Positions 61,949 through 64,000 of a DNA stretch of 64,000 nt are shown piece after piece. The stretch is from Chloroflexota bacterium. Its GTDB lineage: Bacteria > Chloroflexota > Dehalococcoidia > JACPQD01. The notes beneath the pieces were generated by a model. It saw only the letters and a list, made by a program, of their open reading frames with translations, did no database searches and was not told the origin of the DNA. Within the stretch, counting starts at the first letter, position 1; the number at the start of each line of letters is the position of its first letter. The position numbers and the translations under genes were made by a program. Location of the stretch: the NCBI GenBank assembly GCA_016190665.1, contig JACPQD010000104.1, positions 248,001 to 312,000 of the forward strand, read 5' to 3'.

Positions 61949-63301
61949 CTATCCTCCGATTATAACAGCCATCAGCTCACTGATATCTTCAAGCTGGTCT
62001 AGCTTCAGGATCAGCTTGGCTGATCTCGCGATGTCGGGTCCCGAGAGGACGCGGCTCGCGCAGTCGGTGTATTTGTCCATCAGCTCCTGGCGGCTTAGCG
62101 GCAAATCGGGCGAGCCTCTGAGCTTGTCGACGACGTGGCGAAGCACCTGGCCGTTCTTCAGATGCACTGCCACCGGATGTCGGCGTCCCTTGGAAGACGT
62201 ATCCCAGTCCTGGTGAATCTTGACCCTTACCTTTCTTTCCGCCTCCTTCATCGCCGGGCTGGCCGCCTTCTCATCCGTATAGGTGCCGAGGTCTATCTTG
62301 CCGTCGAGGAGCGCCGCGGCCATGTTGTACTGAAGACTGAAGCGTCCCTCATTCCCGGTCTTGGGCTCGGCGAAGATCAGGCTGTCGCCCACGCGGCCGT
62401 CCACATCCACCACCACGCTTTCGACGTCCGCGTAGGATATCCCGTGCATCTCGATGAGACGAAAGATGGCGTCGATGGCGCGCTGGTTGTTGCCGCAACA
62501 GGGGTACTTCTTGATGCTGGGGGGGGCGTACTCCATGCGGAAGGGCTTGCCTAGATCCTCCGTCATTTTCCGCAGGTCATACTTGCCGGGCCCGATAAAG
62601 GCGTGGGAGAAGCCGCGGGCGTTCTCGATCGTGTCTGAGCGCCCGGTGAAGCCATCGCCGGCCAGCATGGCGGCTACTACGCCTGCCCGGGCCGCATGTC
62701 CCGCATGAAGTGGCTTGGTCATCGTCCCCGAGGCGGACCGCACGCCCCCGGTCTGCGACGCCGCTATGCCGAAGGCGTTCATGGTCTGCTCCACGTCCAG
62801 CTTGAGAAGCTTGGCGGCCGCCGCCGTCGCCCCCATAGCCCCGAAAATGGCGGTGGGGTGCCAGCCTTCGTCATACAGCTCTTTAGAAGCCCCGGCGATC
62901 TTCCCGTAGACTTCGAAGGCGACGGCATGGGCCTCCATTATCTCTCTCCCGCTGCGTCTTAGCTTTTCGCCCAGGGCGAGGAGCACGGGCGCTATGGGCG
63001 CACTGGGGTGGCCATTGTAGTTCATGTCGTCGTAGTCCATAGAGTGGCAGAGGGTGCCATTGGCTAGAGCTGCGCTGGGGGCCGAAGTCCGGAAGCCAGC
63101 GCCTATCACAGCGCACTCCGCTACGCCTCCGCTCTCCCTCGTGAACCTGATAATCTTTCTTCCCGTGGGACAGACGGAGCCCGCCAGGGCGCAGCCGATG
63201 GCGTCGAGAAAAAGCTCCTTTGAGTATGAAACTAGCTGGCGTGGCAGCTCTTCGAAGGTTGTCTCGACTATGAACCGGGCAAAGGTTTCAGTAGTACCCA
63301 T
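61949..63301 (-). CDS. MmgE/PrpD-family protein
   Basis: A 450-residue protein of the 2-methylcitrate dehydratase / cis-aconitate decarboxylase / iminodisuccinate epimerase superfamily. Family traits: FLDAIGCALAGS, LANGTLCHSMDYDDMNYNGH (conserved DxDD-like segment, with the active-site His of the family) and GWHPTAIFGAMGA, KPLHAGHAARAG, KKYPCCGNNQ. Members isomerise, dehydrate or decarboxylate tricarboxylic-type acids; the exact substrate is open. The ATG at 63301 has GAGG upstream; a TTG at 63307 is possible. It is downstream of, and in the same direction as, the binding protein at the window edge. Confidence 0.87.
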   Translation of the reverse strand: MGTTETFARFIVETTFEELPRQLVSYSKELFLDAIGCALAGSVCPTGRKIIRFTRESGGVAECAVIGAGFRTSAPSAALANGTLCHSMDYDDMNYNGHPSAPIAPVLLALGEKLRRSGREIMEAHAVAFEVYGKIAGASKELYDEGWHPTAIFGAMGATAAAAKLLKLDVEQTMNAFGIAASQTGGVRSASGTMTKPLHAGHAARAGVVAAMLAGDGFTGRSDTIENARGFSHAFIGPGKYDLRKMTEDLGKPFRMEYAPPSIKKYPCCGNNQRAIDAIFRLIEMHGISYADVESVVVDVDGRVGDSLIFAEPKTGNEGRFSLQYNMAAALLDGKIDLGTYTDEKAASPAMKEAERKVRVKIHQDWDTSSKGRRHPVAVHLKNGQVLRHVVDKLRGSPDLPLSRQELMDKYTDCASRVLSGPDIARSAKLILKLDQLEDISELMAVIIGG

Positions 63302-63467
63302 TCTCAATCATCCTCTGAGTTTGTGAACTATTGTCGTTCAAGACACGGCTGGCGCAGAGGCTGGAATCCAGTCGATCTGTCAGTATGCAAACGTCAGTGT
63401 TCGCTTGGAACGCGTGAATGATGCCCTATGCTCAGTGAAACCGCCCAGAATTTCTGGCCATGAGTCG

Positions 63468-64000
63468 CTATTTCGCCAGCCAGACATCTTGATACTGCTG
63501 GAAGTTGTAGTTCCCATACAACTTTCCGCGGTTCTTTACCTCAGGCCAATGGGCCAGGATAGCGTTCTCCCAGTAGATGATGGGCCGCGCCGCCGACTCG
63601 ATGAGCAGCAGGTCGAGTTCACGGACTACTTTCTTGCGCTCGTTGGGATCCAACGCCCGTGACTGCTTATCGAAGAGGTCCCAAACCTTGTCATCGCTGT
63701 ACCGCTGCCAGTTGTTGCCCCAGTCGTCCCGCAAGGGCTTGGCCCAGTAGCGTGCCACGTTCTCCGGATCGCCGAAGTTGAGGCTGCTGGTCCCGGGATG
63801 GTTGTTGAAGGCGCCCTCGTTGAGCAGCTTGGTGCGTACCGCCGACTCCTTGATGTCCAGTTCCAGCTTGATGCCCACCTTGGCCAACTGGTCGACGAGG
63901 AAGATGCCCACGTTCTCGTACTTCCTGCCGGACCTGACAAGCGACTTTTGAGTGAAGCCCTCAGGATAGCCTGCTTCAGCCAGGAGCCGCTTCGCTTCGG
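63468..64000 (-). CDS. Family-5 solute-binding protein, 5' part outside window
   Basis: The C-terminal 176 or so residues of a family-5 binding protein. The frame runs in from the right edge (EAKRLLAEAGYPEGF, then YENVGIFLVDQLAKVGI) and ends WLAK at 63468. The usual RALDPNERKKVVRELDLLL segment is present. It precedes the MmgE/PrpD gene on the same strand by about 165 bases and is probably co-transcribed with it. Confidence 0.88.
   Translation of the reverse strand, partial: EAKRLLAEAGYPEGFTQKSLVRSGRKYENVGIFLVDQLAKVGIKLELDIKESAVRTKLLNEGAFNNHPGTSSLNFGDPENVARYWAKPLRDDWGNNWQRYSDDKVWDLFDKQSRALDPNERKKVVRELDLLLIESAARPIIYWENAILAHWPEVKNRGKLYGNYNFQQYQDVWLAK

Noticed and set aside
1-64000. tRNA, rRNA, IS elements, integrase or phage genes
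   Set aside because: None recognised; no transposase or integrase motifs in any supported frame.

Overview
The window looks like a chromosome segment of a high-GC, strict or facultative anaerobe, most likely a Chloroflexota lineage close to Dehalococcoidia/SAR202. The hints are the many family-5 solute-binding lipoproteins with long Ala/Pro linkers, CaiB/BaiF CoA-transferases, MmgE/PrpD and MaoC proteins, UGSC-family selenoproteins, an HgcA-type corrinoid protein, and short intergenic repeats in place of insertion sequences. This placement is inference; no rRNA or tRNA gene was recognised.

Layout. 0-9.6 kb: after a gene tail and a strong terminator come two small paralogous membrane proteins, a monohaem cytochrome c lipoprotein, two exported lipoproteins and a 32-residue membrane peptide. 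A bc-type quinol oxidase operon follows: NAD(P)H-type Fe-S flavoprotein, cytochrome b6-like protein, subunit IV-like protein, Rieske protein and triple-CxxCH cytochrome c. 9.7-32.9 kb: catabolic and uptake genes (VOC protein, MFS exporter, zinc alcohol dehydrogenase, amidohydrolase, GlmE-like mutase subunit, LysR regulator, MaoC protein, two CoA-transferases, one DppBC permease pair, three family-5 binding proteins), including two minus-strand operons that contain selenoproteins. 33.4-46.2 kb: a tight plus-strand cluster, with a BTAD regulator convergent to its end, resembling a RiPP or peptide-derived cofactor pathway. 46.7-64 kb: more binding proteins, a GlmS/GlmE/DRE-TIM set, a binding protein-UGSC-UGSC-binding protein block, MmgE/PrpD, and a binding protein cut by the window edge.

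Two systems stand out. First, four genes carry an in-frame TGA in a U-G-x-C motif (UGTC, UGAC, UGGC, UGSC), each followed at the same distance by a small hairpin; in all three long forms the TGA is codon 104. They read naturally as UGSC-family selenoproteins that ordinary gene calling would split in two. Three are fused to a roughly 380-residue C-terminal domain; the fourth sits beside that domain as a separate gene. Second, the 33.4-45.1 kb cluster contains a single protein fusing a SAM methyltransferase, an HgcA-type corrinoid/membrane domain and an HgcB-type ferredoxin. It lies among three radical-SAM enzymes, a U32 protein, a fusion of a RiPP-recognition-like domain with an EpiD/CoaC-like cysteine decarboxylase, a ThiF-hydrolase fusion, and a 68-residue protein ending in its only cysteine.

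Several genes are interrupted: frameshifts near 15.76, 27.85 and 49.30 kb, and a nonsense-mutated, truncated binding-protein remnant at 54.0 kb. Two of the frameshifts lie in homopolymers and could be assembly errors.
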